Below are positions 42,897 to 53,236 of a stretch of 64,000 nt of DNA, one piece after another. Location of the stretch: NCBI RefSeq assembly GCF_016907235.1, contig NZ_JAFBBO010000001.1, forward strand, positions 496,001-560,000, written 5' to 3'. The DNA is from Oerskovia jenensis (lineage in GTDB: Bacteria > Actinomycetota > Actinomycetes > Actinomycetales > Cellulomonadaceae). Position numbers and translations under genes: made by a program. Position 1 is the stretch's first letter; each line of letters begins with the position of its first letter. Under the pieces are notes generated by a model. That model saw nothing but the letters and a program-made list of their open reading frames with translations, searched no databases and was not told the DNA's origin.

Positions 42897-45059
42897 TCAC
42901 GCCTCGCGGCCGCGGCTGCGCCACAGCAGCCACACGAAGTACGGGGCGCCGATGAGCGCGGTCGTCAGTCCGGCGGGGATCTGGGCCGGCGCGATGACCG
43001 TCCGCCCCACGGTGTCGGCCACGCTCACCAGGACGGCCCCGAGCAGCATCGCGACCGGGATCACCCGGCCGTTGCGCGAACCGACCAGGGCACGCGCGGC
43101 GTGCGGGGCGACGAGCCCCACGAACCCCACGACCCCGACCGCGCACACCGCGGCGGCGGTCAGGACCGCGCTGGCCCCCAGGAGCAGCAGGCGCGTGCGG
43201 TCCAGGCGCAGGCCCAGGACGCGCGGGGTGTCCTCGTCGAGAGCCAGGACGTCCATCTCGCGCCGGTGGAGCACCGCGACGGGCACGACCACGAGCAGCG
43301 CCAGGACGACGGGGATCAGATGGTCGAAGGTCCGTCCGTACGTCGACCCGGACAGCCAGGTGAGCGCGACGTTGAGGTTCCAGGGCGCGACGACCACGAT
43401 CACGAGCGTCGTCAGGGCCGTGGCGCCCGTGCTCATGCCGATGCCGATGAGCACGAGCCGGTCCGAGCTCAACCCTCCCCGGTACGCGAGGCGGTACACG
43501 ATCGCGAACGTGCCGAGCGCGCCGACGACCGCGGCGAGGGACATGCCCATGATGCCGACGCCGGGAACCAGCAGCACGACCCCGACGGCGCCCAGGCCCG
43601 CGCCCGCCGTCACGCCGAGCAGGCCGGGCTCGGCCAGCGGGTTGCGGCACACGGCCTGCACGACCGTCCCGGCCAGGCCCAGCGCCGCCCCCGCGAGGAT
43701 CGCGGCGAGCACGCGCGGGACGCGCTGGTCGAGCACGAAGCTCACCTGCTTGCCCGCCTGGTCCGCAGCCCAGTTGAGGACGTCCCCCGTGAGCAGGAGC
43801 CGGTCGCCCAGCAGGAGCGCGACGACCGTCGCCGCGACCAGGAGCGCGACGAGGACGGTCATCACGACCAGGGCGCGGCGGGCGCCGCGCGGCCGGACGT
43901 GCGCGGCGCGGGTCCCGGCGGCGGGACCGGAGTCCTTGAGCCGGCGCGCGAGCCACACGAGCACCACTGCACCGAACACGGTCGTGATGACGCCCGTCGG
44001 GACCGCCACGCCGTACGTGCCGGGCAGGACGAGGCGCAGCAGGACGTCGGCACCGAGGACCACGATCACGCCCGCGATCCCCGCCAGCGGGATGAGCACG
44101 CGGTGCCGGTTGAGCCCGGGGACCCTGCGGGCCACGAGGCGCACGACCACGGGGGCGCACAGGCCGACGAAGCCGACCGGGCCCGCGACCGTGACGGCCG
44201 TGGCCGAGAGCAGCACCGCGAGCAGGATGGTCACGACGCGCGTCGCGCGCACGTCGATCCCGAGGACCGTCGCGGTGTCGTCGCCGAGCGCCAGCAGGTC
44301 CAGGCGGTGGGCCACGAGGATCAGGCCACCGAGGCCGACGACCACGAGCGGGGCCGCGAGCACGACCTGCGACGTGCCGGACTGGACGATCGAGCCGCTC
44401 CCCCACGCGAACAGCCCCATGGTCTCCTGCTGGAACAGCACGAGCAGCACGGTCGTCAGGGAGTGCAGCGCGAGCGTGATGGCCGAGCCCGCGAGGATGA
44501 GCCGGGTCGGCCCGGCGGCGCCGCCGCGGGCCAGGACCAGCACGAGGCCGGACGCCGCGAGCCCACCGATCAGCGCGAGCGTCCCGGAGAGGTAGAACGG
44601 CAGGGTCACGCCGATCACGGCCGCGCCCACGACCGCGACGTAGGCGCCCGCGTTGACCGCGAGCGTGTCGGGCGAGGCGAGCGGGTTGCGCGCCACGGAC
44701 TGCAGCGCGGCGCCCGCCGCGCCGAGCGAGACGCCCACGAGGAGGCCCGCGAGCAGGCGCGGCAGGCGCGAGGCGACCAGGACGGCCGCGGCGGTCCGGT
44801 CGGCGTCGGCGTCGCCGCCGGTCACGAGACGCAGCAGGTCGCCGAGCCCGACGTCGGCCGTCCCCTGCGTGAGGTGGACCCCGGCCAGCACCAGGACCGC
44901 GAGGATCCCGACGACGAACGCCGAGGCGACCGTCAGGCGGAACCGGAGGCGCGAGCGCCCCGGGGGAACCGGCGGGACCGGCGGGGCGAGGAGTCCGGTG
45001 CTGTCGTCCGGGACCTCGTGCCGGGCCGTCGAGAGTCCCCCCGGGGCGCTCGTGCTCAC
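42897..45059 (-). CDS. Fused double-permease for ferric siderophores (FecCD/FhuB type)
   Basis: 720 residues containing two consecutive FecCD permeases, each about 330 residues with around 9-10 helices. The first has RLPRLLAGLLVGVSLGAAGAALQ and GFVGLCAPVVVRL; the second repeats RVPRVLAAILAGAALGLAGTVVQ and GFVGLVAPHAARA. They are joined by a charged linker (RRLKDSGPAAGTR). This FhuB-like fusion replaces the usual heterodimer. GTG/ATG overlap with the substrate-binding gene is 4 nt (45056-45059). With the lipoprotein and ATPase it completes an importer. Confidence 0.95.
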   Translation of the reverse strand: MSTSAPGGLSTARHEVPDDSTGLLAPPVPPVPPGRSRLRFRLTVASAFVVGILAVLVLAGVHLTQGTADVGLGDLLRLVTGGDADADRTAAAVLVASRLPRLLAGLLVGVSLGAAGAALQSVARNPLASPDTLAVNAGAYVAVVGAAVIGVTLPFYLSGTLALIGGLAASGLVLVLARGGAAGPTRLILAGSAITLALHSLTTVLLVLFQQETMGLFAWGSGSIVQSGTSQVVLAAPLVVVGLGGLILVAHRLDLLALGDDTATVLGIDVRATRVVTILLAVLLSATAVTVAGPVGFVGLCAPVVVRLVARRVPGLNRHRVLIPLAGIAGVIVVLGADVLLRLVLPGTYGVAVPTGVITTVFGAVVLVWLARRLKDSGPAAGTRAAHVRPRGARRALVVMTVLVALLVAATVVALLLGDRLLLTGDVLNWAADQAGKQVSFVLDQRVPRVLAAILAGAALGLAGTVVQAVCRNPLAEPGLLGVTAGAGLGAVGVVLLVPGVGIMGMSLAAVVGALGTFAIVYRLAYRGGLSSDRLVLIGIGMSTGATALTTLVIVVVAPWNLNVALTWLSGSTYGRTFDHLIPVVLALLVVVPVAVLHRREMDVLALDEDTPRVLGLRLDRTRLLLLGASAVLTAAAVCAVGVVGFVGLVAPHAARALVGSRNGRVIPVAMLLGAVLVSVADTVGRTVIAPAQIPAGLTTALIGAPYFVWLLWRSRGREA

Positions 45060-46045
45060 TGGGTCAGTGCCGCGACGAGCGCGTCGACGTAGGCGTTCGC
45101 GGACGCGGGCCCGCCGAACATCCAGATGCCGTCGGGGATGCGGTGCACGTCACCGGCCACGACGAACGGGAGCTGCTCCCAGATCGCGTTGCCCGCCAGG
45201 CCGTCGGCGAACGGGTCGGCCTCGGAGTCGCTCGCGGCGTAGACGAACTGGACGTCGCTCAGCGCCGTCAGGCCCTCGACGTCGGTCTGTGCGAGCCCGT
45301 AGTCGGGGTCGCCCTCGCCGGTCCACGCGTTCGCCAGGCCGAGCTCGGCACCGACCGCGCCGAGGAACGAGCCGGGCGTGTACATGCGCACCGAGACGGT
45401 GCCGTTGTTGACCCAGCCGTCGGCCATGACGTACGAGGCGCCCGCGACGCCGGCCTCCTCGAGGGCCTTCTTGCCCTCGGCGATCTTCGCGTCGAACCCT
45501 TCGAGCAGCTCGGTGCCCTTGTCCTCGGTGCCCGTGGCGGTCGCGAGGGTCTCGACGGTCTGGCGCATGTACCCGATCGGGTCGGTGCCGTCGGAGCCGC
45601 GCAGGGTCACGACGGGCGCGATGTCCGCGAGCTGGTCGATCACGTTGTCGGGGGTGTCCGTGGTGACGGCGATGAGCTCGGGCTCGAGCGCGGAGATGGC
45701 GTCGAGGCTGGGCTCGCCGCGCATCCCGACGTCGGGCGTCGAGGCATCGAGCGCGACCGAGGTGTCCCACGTGTTGTAGCCCTCGACGTCGGCCTGGCCC
45801 ACGACGTCCACGCCGAGCGCCAGCAGGTTCTCGGTCAGGCCCCACTCGAGCGAGACGACCTCGGTCGCGGGGGCGTCGAGCGTCTGCTCGCCGCGCTCGT
45901 CGGTGAAGGTGACGGGGCCCGCGTCGGCGGCGGGGGCCTTGGACGCGCCACCGGCGTCGGCCTCCTCCGTGGTGCCGCACGCGGTGAGGGTGAGCGCTGT
46001 CACGAGCAGGACGGCGGGCAGGCCGGTCCGGAGGGTCTTTCGCAT
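45056..46045 (-). CDS. Iron-siderophore ABC transporter substrate-binding lipoprotein
   Basis: A 329-residue FecB/FepB-type lipoprotein. The signal peptide ends in the lipobox LTAC (Cys at about 24), followed by an Asp/Ala-rich linker. The mature part shows the class III binding-protein fold: VTFTDERGEQTLDAPATEVVSLEWGLTENLLALG, LDAISALEPELIAVTT and FVYAASDSEADPF. The start at 46045 is fixed by the signal peptide. It is the middle gene of the ATPase-lipoprotein-permease unit, 101 nt after the ATPase. Confidence 0.95.
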   Translation of the reverse strand: MRKTLRTGLPAVLLVTALTLTACGTTEEADAGGASKAPAADAGPVTFTDERGEQTLDAPATEVVSLEWGLTENLLALGVDVVGQADVEGYNTWDTSVALDASTPDVGMRGEPSLDAISALEPELIAVTTDTPDNVIDQLADIAPVVTLRGSDGTDPIGYMRQTVETLATATGTEDKGTELLEGFDAKIAEGKKALEEAGVAGASYVMADGWVNNGTVSVRMYTPGSFLGAVGAELGLANAWTGEGDPDYGLAQTDVEGLTALSDVQFVYAASDSEADPFADGLAGNAIWEQLPFVVAGDVHRIPDGIWMFGGPASANAYVDALVAALTQ

Positions 46046-46146
46046 GGGGGTCCTGTGTCCTTCAGGGTGCTGCCCGCGCCGGGAGGCGGGGCTCGGTGGG
46101 CTGCCGCGCCGGGGTGCGCGGCAGCACGGTGAGTTGGCTCGGGGCG

Positions 46147-47013
46147 TCAGGGGACGGCGACGAGCCTGCGGGTCGTGTGCCGCCCGACGGGCGCGGTCTG
46201 CACCGTGCCCGTCAGCGGGTCGTGCGTGACCTCGATGCGGATGCCGTAGGTCTCGCTCAGGGCGTCGGCGGTCAGGACGTCGGCGGCCTCGCCCGCGGCA
46301 CGGACGACGCCGCGCTGGAGCAGGACGACGTGGTCCGCGACCGCGGCCGCCTGGTTGAGGTCGTGCAGCACGACGCCCACGGCCACGCCGTGGTCGTCCG
46401 CGAGGTCGCGCATGAGGTCGAGGATCTCGACCTGGTAGCGCAGGTCCAGGTAGGTCGTGGGCTCGTCGAGCAGCAGCACGCCCGTGTCCTGCGCGAGGCA
46501 GGTCGCGAGCCACACGCGCTGGAGCTCGCCGCCCGACAGCTCGTCGACGCCGCGCCCGGCCATCGCCGCGACGCCGGTGACGTCCATGGCCCAGGCGATC
46601 GCGCGGGCGCCGTCGGGGTCCGTGGAGCGGAAGCGCGCCCGGTGCGGGTGGCGCCCGTACCCGACGACGTCGCGCACGCTCACGCCGTTGGGCGTGGGCC
46701 GGCTCTGCGAGAGCAGGGTCACGCGGCGCGCGAAGTCCTTGGGGTGCAGCGCGAGGGCGTCCGGGACGTCGGGCAGGCTCACGGTCCCCTGGACGGGCTT
46801 GTGGAGCCGGGCGAGCGAGCGCAGGAGCGTCGACTTGCCGCTCCCGTTGGGCCCGATGAGCGCGGTGACCTGGCCGGGGAGCAGGCGCAGGGAGGCGTCG
46901 TGCACGACGGCGGTCCCGTCGTACCCGAGGCTCAGGCCGGTCCCGGCAATGGCCGGTCGGGCGTCGTCCTGGGTGGCCGTGGCGTCGTCGGCTCCCGATA
47001 AGGTGTGGCTCAC
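46147..47013 (-). CDS. Iron-siderophore ABC transporter ATP-binding protein (FepC/FecE type)
   Basis: A 288-residue ATPase with Walker A GPNGSGKST, Q-loop LLSQSRPTPNGV, ABC signature LSGGELQRV, Walker B LLLDEPTTYLD and the H-loop in VLHDLNQAA. The frame opens at TTG 47031 inside the iron box; GTG 47013 immediately after the box and 7 nt after TAGGCT is the likely leaderless start. First gene of the importer operon, transcribed leftward with the lipoprotein and fused permease. Confidence 0.95.
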   Translation of the reverse strand: MSHTLSGADDATATQDDARPAIAGTGLSLGYDGTAVVHDASLRLLPGQVTALIGPNGSGKSTLLRSLARLHKPVQGTVSLPDVPDALALHPKDFARRVTLLSQSRPTPNGVSVRDVVGYGRHPHRARFRSTDPDGARAIAWAMDVTGVAAMAGRGVDELSGGELQRVWLATCLAQDTGVLLLDEPTTYLDLRYQVEILDLMRDLADDHGVAVGVVLHDLNQAAAVADHVVLLQRGVVRAAGEAADVLTADALSETYGIRIEVTHDPLTGTVQTAPVGRHTTRRLVAVP

Positions 47014-47049
47014 ACAGGTGAGCCTAACCAAACATCCCGACCGGGTGAA
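47014..47049 (-). promoter_or_regulatory. IdeR/DtxR iron box and leaderless promoter of the siderophore importer
   Basis: Same architecture as at 42828: TTCACC (47044-47049), 17 nt, TAGGCT (47021-47026), 7 nt, GTG 47013. The box is TTTGGTTAGGCTCACCTGT at 47014-47032, 15 of 19 consensus positions. Upstream similarity with the other copy continues to an imperfect palindrome GTGATCCCGACCAC (47069-47082; twin at 42881-42894). Confidence 0.82.
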
Positions 47050-47102
47050 ACCCTCAGAACCGAAGATGTGGTCGGGATCACGCCGACCGCCGGGAACGCC
47101 GC

Positions 47103-47972
47103 TCAGCGCACGATCGTCACGGGACAGTGCGCGTCACGCACGAGCGAGTGGCTCACCGACCCCAGGACGAGCGCCGCGAACCCTCCCCGCCCGCGCGAGC
47201 CGACCACGAGCCGCTCGGCCCCCTCCGAGGCCCTGACCAGCGCGGGAGCCGGCTGCGCCTCCACGGTCGACCCCTCGACCTCCAGGTCCGGGTACTCCTC
47301 GTGCACCTGCGCGAGCGCCGCTGCGAGCAGTCGCTCGGCCCCGTTCTCGGCGCGCTCGCGCGGGAACTCCGCGGCCATGTAGCTCTCGAGGTGCGCCGAG
47401 GCGCGCGTCCACCACGCGACCACGACCCGCAGGGACGCACCGCGCGAGACCGCGACCTCGGCCGCGTGGCTGAGCGCGCCGGTCGCGTGCGTCGAGCCGT
47501 CGACCCCCACGACCACGGGCAGGTTCACGTCTCGCAGAGCCTCGACGTCCCCGTGGACCACGACGACCGGGCAGTGCGCGTGCGCGGCGACCGCGAGCGC
47601 CACCGAGCCGCCGAGCTCGCCGCGGACCCGCCCGTGGTCCCCCGACCCGACGACCACCATCGAGGCGTCGAGCGAGGTGCCGACGAGCGTGGCCGCGGCG
47701 GTCGTGTACTCCACGGTCGCCTCGACCTCGACGTCGGGCTCGACCTCGAGCGCCTGGACCCGGCCGCGCTCGGCGAGCGCCCGCGCGCCTGCCTGCGCGT
47801 TCTCCCCGCCACCGGGCAACGAGGGCTCGAGGTGAGTGTCGTGCGCGTCGCGTGCGTAGACGACCTCCAGGCGGGCACCTCGGCGTCGGGCCTCGCGCAC
47901 GGCCCAGCGCACTGCGGAGGTCGCCGAGGGCGACCCGTCATACCCGACAACGACCGGTCCGACGGTGGACAT
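47103..47972 (-). CDS. Tandem-domain universal stress protein
   Basis: A 289-residue protein with two UspA folds (about 1-145 and 150-289). The first opens PVVVGYDGSPSATSAVRWAV and contains VVVGSGDHGRVRGELGGSVALAV. The second opens PVVVGVDGSTHATGALSHA and ends LVVGSRGRGGFAALVLGSVSHSL, the G-x2-G-x9-G-[S/T] ATP-binding motif. ATG 47972 is favoured as the family start. Such proteins help survival under hypoxia or stress. No partner gene is apparent. Confidence 0.93.
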   Translation of the reverse strand: MSTVGPVVVGYDGSPSATSAVRWAVREARRRGARLEVVYARDAHDTHLEPSLPGGGENAQAGARALAERGRVQALEVEPDVEVEATVEYTTAAATLVGTSLDASMVVVGSGDHGRVRGELGGSVALAVAAHAHCPVVVVHGDVEALRDVNLPVVVGVDGSTHATGALSHAAEVAVSRGASLRVVVAWWTRASAHLESYMAAEFPRERAENGAERLLAAALAQVHEEYPDLEVEGSTVEAQPAPALVRASEGAERLVVGSRGRGGFAALVLGSVSHSLVRDAHCPVTIVR

Positions 47973-48079
47973 GTGTCCATCGTCACCCCGTCGGCGGTCC
48001 GGCGCGAGGGCGGGGTCCCGGCCGCAGGCGCGTGGTGCGGCCGGGATCCCGCGCGTCACGGCCGGACCAGGCCCTCACG

Positions 48080-50670
48080 TCACTCCCGCAGCCCGATGCT
48101 CTCGACCGGGCTGCCCCGCAGAGCGGCGCGGGTCGGCAGGATCATCGAGAGGTAGCCGACGAGCGCCGCCCCCGCGACCGTCGCGAGGTACGCCACGGGT
48201 GACAACGCCGGTACCGCACGCTGCCCCTCGCTCAGCCCGAGGCTGATGCCCGTGAGCGGCGGCAGGAGGATCACGGTCGCGACGAGCACCGCGATGCCGA
48301 CCACCACGCCGGCCTCGACCCGCATCATCCGCAGGACCTGCCGGTCCCGCGTCCCGACCAGGCGCAGCAGCGCGAGCTCGCGCCGCCGGTCGGCCGTCGA
48401 CATGACGAGCGAGTTCGCCACGTTGAGCGCGACGTACCCGAAAAGCACGACGAGCAGGATCATCGAGGTCCACGTGCTGGCCTCGAGCGCCGCCTTCTCG
48501 GCGGCGACCAGCGAGGCCCGGTCGGCGAGCACGACGCCCGCGTGCGCGTCCACCACGTCGTCGAGCGAGGCCGCGAGCCCGGCGACGTCGACCCCCTCCT
48601 CGGCCACCACGAACAGCGAGCCGTCGAGCCCGTCGCCCGTGCTGCCCAGCACCAGGTCGTGCGGGAGCAGGGCGTCACCGAACCCCAGGCCCCGGCCGTA
48701 GATCGCGACGACGACGGGCTCGGTCCGGGTGCCGTCCGCGAGGTAGAGCTCGATCGTGTCCCCGAGCCCGGCCCGCGCCTTGCTCGCCCCCGTGACGCTG
48801 AGCGCGACCGACTGCCCGCGCAGGGCGTCGGTCGACCCCTCGCGCACGTCCAGGTCGATCGCGGCGGCCAGGTCCGACGGATCGACCCCCTGCGTGCTCA
48901 AGGCCTCGGCCGTGAGCGTCCCGTCCGACTCGGGGAAGCGCACGAGGGCCTGGCTCCGCACGGTCGGGGTCACCGAGGCGACGCCCGGGACGTCCGCGAC
49001 CTGGCCCGCGAGGTCGGGAGAGAGTCCCGTGCCGCTGCTCGCGAGCACGAGGTCGGCGCGCAGCCCGTCGGCCACCTGACGCTCGGTCTCGGCCACCTGC
49101 GCGGCCCCGAGCGAGACCTGCACGACCGTGATGGTGATCGCGAGCACGAGCGGTACGACGGCCCCCGCGAGCCGCCGCGAGCTCGCGCGGGTGTTGCGGC
49201 CCGCGAGATAGGTGCTCGCGTGCGGGCTGCGCCGCAGGAACGGCTCGACGAGCAGCACGAGGGCGTGCACGATCCGCGGGCCCAGGAGCGCGACCGCGAT
49301 CACGAGCACCATGCCCGACACCGCGGCTCCCGCGAGCGTGTCCTCGCCCGCGACGAACGCGGGCAGCATCGACAGGAACACCCCGCCGGCGAGCAGGACC
49401 ACGCCGATCACGGTACGCGTGACGCCCAACCGCGGGGTCTCCACGGCGGCCTCGCCCAGCGCCTCGACCGGCTTGACCCTGATCGCGCGACGCGCGGACA
49501 TCCGCCCCGCGACCCAGGCCACGCCCACCGTGAGCACCACGGCGATCACGACCGGCAGCGGGCCCACCGCGACCGGGTAGTCCACCGAGACGACCCCCGC
49601 GCGGACGAACAGGGCATGCAGGCCCCGGACCGCGACGATGCCCAGGAGCGCCCCCGGGACGGCCGCCGTCGTCGACAGGACGAGCATCTCGGCCGAGATC
49701 ATCCGACGGACCTGCCGCGGGGTCGCGCCGACCGCGCGCAGCAGCGCGAGCTCGCGCCGCCGCTGCTGCACCACGAGGCCCAGGGCGCTCGCGACGACGA
49801 ACACGACGACCAGGAGCATGATCCCGCCGAAGCTCCCGGCGATCGCGATCAGCGTGGTCGCCGACCCGGAGGCGTCGGCGAACTCGACCGAGCCGCGGGC
49901 GGCGCCCGTGCGCACGGTCAGCCCGGTCCGCTCCCGGACGTCCGCGGCGAGCGCCCGCACGTCCGTCCCCTCCGCGGCCACGATCCCCACGGCGTCGACC
50001 TCGTCGCGTGCGCCTGCCTCACCGGGGGCCGAGCGCGCGGCGGCCAGGTCCGCGACCTGCTCGTCGGTGAGGAACGCCACGCCCTGGCGCAGGGCTCCGG
50101 CCCCCGCGGGCGGGGAGACGATCCCGGTCACCCGGTACTCCCCCGGCGTCGAGCCCACGGCCAGGGTGACGTCGTCGCCCACGTCCACGGCGAGCCGCCC
50201 GGCGAGCGCGTCGTCGAGCACGACCTGGCCCGGCGCCGTCGGGCGCTCGCCTCGCGCGAGGACGAACGGCCCCAGGTCCGCGGTGGACCACGCGTGACCC
50301 ACGGGCGGGCGCCCGTCGATCGTCCCGGCCGGGTCCCCCGACGGCCCGACGGCGCTCAGCGCGACCCCGACGTCGCCCACCGCGCGCTCGACCCCTGGGA
50401 TCGCGGCGAGCTCGTCGACCGCGGACGCGGGCAGGGGGACCCGCCCGCCGAAGGGCTCGTCGTAGTCCACGTCGACCGCGAGCGACTGCTTCGCGGTCAC
50501 GACCAGGTCCGCGCCCGCGTAGCGCTCGGGGCCGATGCCCTGCCGGATGCCCGACTCCATGAGCAGCCCGCACGCCGCGACGAGCATCGCGCTCAGGAAC
50601 AGCGCGACGAACGGGCCGACGAAGCTCCTGCGGCGCGCGCGCAGCGTGCTCAGCGCGAGACCCAGCACGC

Positions 50671-50674
<4 letters not shown>
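48080..50674 (-). CDS. FtsX-family ABC transporter permease (MacB/LolE-like)
   Basis: An 864-residue permease with ten or so helices in the FtsX-duplicated arrangement. There is an N-terminal helix (VALFLSAMLVAACGLLM), a large extracytoplasmic domain, and a three-helix block (LLVVVFVVASALGLVVQQRRRELALLRAVGATPRQVRRM). A second extracytoplasmic domain and a second block follow, with RRRELALLRLVGTRDRQVLRMM. Such exporters move lipids, peptides or antibiotics out of the membrane. GTG 50674 overlaps the ATPase stop by 4 nt, so the pair is coupled. Substrate unknown. Confidence 0.93.
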
Positions 50675-51459
<785 letters not shown>

Positions 51460-51608
51460 CTCGAAACCCCCGTCGTGGTGCGAGCCTCGAACGTAACGAG
51501 CGGGGGACGAACCGGACCATCCGGCCAGTCCCCCGAACGGGGTGGGGTTGTCCCCCGTGCCGGGTTGCGGGCACCGGTCGCCACGGCTCCCGCCCCCGCT
51601 CCCGCCCG

Positions 51609-52946
51609 CTAGGGCGCGAGCCGGTGCAGGTCGCGCGGGAACAGCGTGACCTCGCGGACGTTCGCCGCGCCCGTCAGGCGCGCGGTCCACCGTTCGAGCC
51701 CGATCGCGAATCCCCCGTGGGGCGGCATCCCGTGCTCGAACGCCTCGAGGTACGTCGCGTACGCGGCCGGGTCCTCGCCACGGGCCGTGATCGCCGCGAC
51801 GTAGTCCGCGTACCGGTGCAGGCGTTGACCACCCGTGACGAGCTCGACGCCTCGGAAGAGCAGGTCGAAGCTGTTGCTCCACCGCGCGTCGCCCGGCTGC
51901 GGGTGCGTGTAGAACGGGCGCTTGGCCATCGGGTAGCCCTCGACCGCGAGGAGGTCGCTGCCGTGCTCCGCGAGCGCCCACCGTCCCAGCGCGCGCTCGT
52001 GCTCGGGCGCCAGGTCGGGCTCGTCGGCGGAGGCCCCGACGAGGGCCAGCGCCTCGGCGAAGTGGATCACGGGGATCTCGTCGGGGACGACCGGCACGGC
52101 GAAGCCCTGCGTCGCGACGGCGGCCCCGGCGTGCTCGTGGACCGCGGCTGCCATGCCGGCCAGGACGTCGCGCAGGACTCCGAGCACGTCGCGGTGGTCG
52201 CGGACGAAACCGAGCTCGACGTCGAGCGAGACGTACTCGGCGAGGTGCCGCACGGTGTCGTGCGGCTCGGCCCGGAAGACCGGCCCCACCTCGTACACGC
52301 GCTCGAAGACCCCGACGAGCTGCTGCTTGAAGAACTGCGGGCTCTGCGCCAGGAAGGCCGGGCGTCCGAAGTAGTCGAGCGCGAACACCTCGGCCCCCGA
52401 CTCGGTCGCCGACCCGACGATCTTGGGCGACTGCACCTCGGTGAACCCCCGGGCGTCGAGGGCCTCGCGGAACCCGCGCAAGGACGCGGCCGCTACCTCC
52501 CAGCGTGCGCGCTGCGCGGGGTGCCGCCAGGCGACCGCGGCATGGTCGAGCATCGTGGAGAGCCCCACGTCGAGCGAGGGACGCCACAGCTCGACGGGCG
52601 GGGTCACGGCAGGGTCGGTGAGGAGCACGACGGCCGGCGAGGTCACCTCGACCCCGCCCGGAGCCTGCACGTTCGCCGTCGTCAGGCCCGTGACCTCGAC
52701 CACGGTCTCCTCGGGCGGCACGACCTGCCCGTCGCCCGCGCGCACGACGACCTGGGCCGACCCCGACCGGTCGCGCAGCACGAGGAAGGTGACGGTCGCG
52801 AGGGCGCGACGCCGGTGCACCCAGCCACGGAGCGTGACGGGCGTGCCGGGTGGGAGGGCGGGCAGGTCGGCGGCGAGGGTCCGGTGCGCCGCGGACGGGG
52901 CTGCCGGGGTCGGCGTCGGAGGGACGGGCGGGGTCGGTGGTCTCAT
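51609..52946 (-). CDS. aspS: Archaeal-type aspartyl-tRNA synthetase
   Basis: A 445-residue class IIb synthetase. The OB-fold anticodon-binding domain (GWVHRRRALATVTFLVLRDRSG) is followed by the catalytic core with motif 2 PVFRAEPHDTVRHLAEYVSLD and motif 3 GGFAIGLERW. Length and the lack of the bacterial GAD insertion domain place it with archaeal or nondiscriminating AspRS, not the ~590-residue bacterial enzyme. It may charge tRNA-Asn with Asp for amidation, or be a stress-induced second copy. ATG 52946 has GGAGG 4 nt upstream; that ribosome site is sequestered by the T-box leader. Confidence 0.9.
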   Translation of the reverse strand: MRPPTPPVPPTPTPAAPSAAHRTLAADLPALPPGTPVTLRGWVHRRRALATVTFLVLRDRSGSAQVVVRAGDGQVVPPEETVVEVTGLTTANVQAPGGVEVTSPAVVLLTDPAVTPPVELWRPSLDVGLSTMLDHAAVAWRHPAQRARWEVAAASLRGFREALDARGFTEVQSPKIVGSATESGAEVFALDYFGRPAFLAQSPQFFKQQLVGVFERVYEVGPVFRAEPHDTVRHLAEYVSLDVELGFVRDHRDVLGVLRDVLAGMAAAVHEHAGAAVATQGFAVPVVPDEIPVIHFAEALALVGASADEPDLAPEHERALGRWALAEHGSDLLAVEGYPMAKRPFYTHPQPGDARWSNSFDLLFRGVELVTGGQRLHRYADYVAAITARGEDPAAYATYLEAFEHGMPPHGGFAIGLERWTARLTGAANVREVTLFPRDLHRLAP

Positions 52947-52950
52947 GGTT

Positions 52951-53102
52951 CCTCCAGCAGGCGAAGGCCCTGGAGGAGCGGGCGGGGGCTAGGTCGCGGT
53001 GCCACCACTCCTTCGCCGGGAGGTCCCGGCCTCTCGTCGGTCCGCCGGACGCGCGGGGGTCGCGTGCCCGGGCCACGAGGTCCGGGCCGAGGGTCGTCAC
53101 GC
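52951..53102 (-). promoter_or_regulatory. Translational T-box riboswitch upstream of aspS
   Basis: The T-box element AAGGAGTGGTGGCACCGCG (within 52992-53013, minus strand) contains UGGC, whose C can pair with a G73 discriminator as in tRNA-Asp. AGGAG (53008-53012) can pair with CUCCU (52974-52978); alternatively CCUCCAG (52970-52976) pairs with CUGGAGG (52951-52957), masking the Shine-Dalgarno. The shared strand makes these exclusive. A short Stem-I-like hairpin (GCGUG/CACGC, 53098-53102 and 53062-53066) has an inner loop with GAC (53080-53082), a possible Asp specifier. Confidence 0.75.
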
Positions 53103-53165
53103 CTCACGTCCACCGGTTCCGACGATACCCACGGACGGCGAAGGCGTCGCGGGGATTTCCGGAGC

Positions 53166-53236
53166 CGAGCGCTGAGTGCGTGGTTCGGCGGCGACTCGCC
53201 GGGCGTGTCGCCGCCGAACCATGCACTCAGCGCTCG
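53166..53236 (-). repeat. 30-bp-stem palindrome after the symporter gene
   Basis: Arms 53166-53195 and 53207-53236 pair over 30 bp with a single G-U, around an 11-nt loop. The 3' arm overlaps the last codons of the symporter gene (stop at 53227). It is far longer than a terminator needs, so it may be a dispersed palindromic element acting as terminator or mRNA stabiliser. Confidence 0.75.

Noticed and set aside
41916-45092. 1058-codon open frame on the + strand
   Set aside because: Composed almost entirely of Arg/His/Asp/Gln, antisense to the siderophore reductase and fused permease; typical shadow frame.
53166-53236. Peptide-like translation of the palindrome in both directions, suggesting a short gene
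   Set aside because: The similar translation in both directions follows from the palindrome; there is no start, ribosome site or coding signature.
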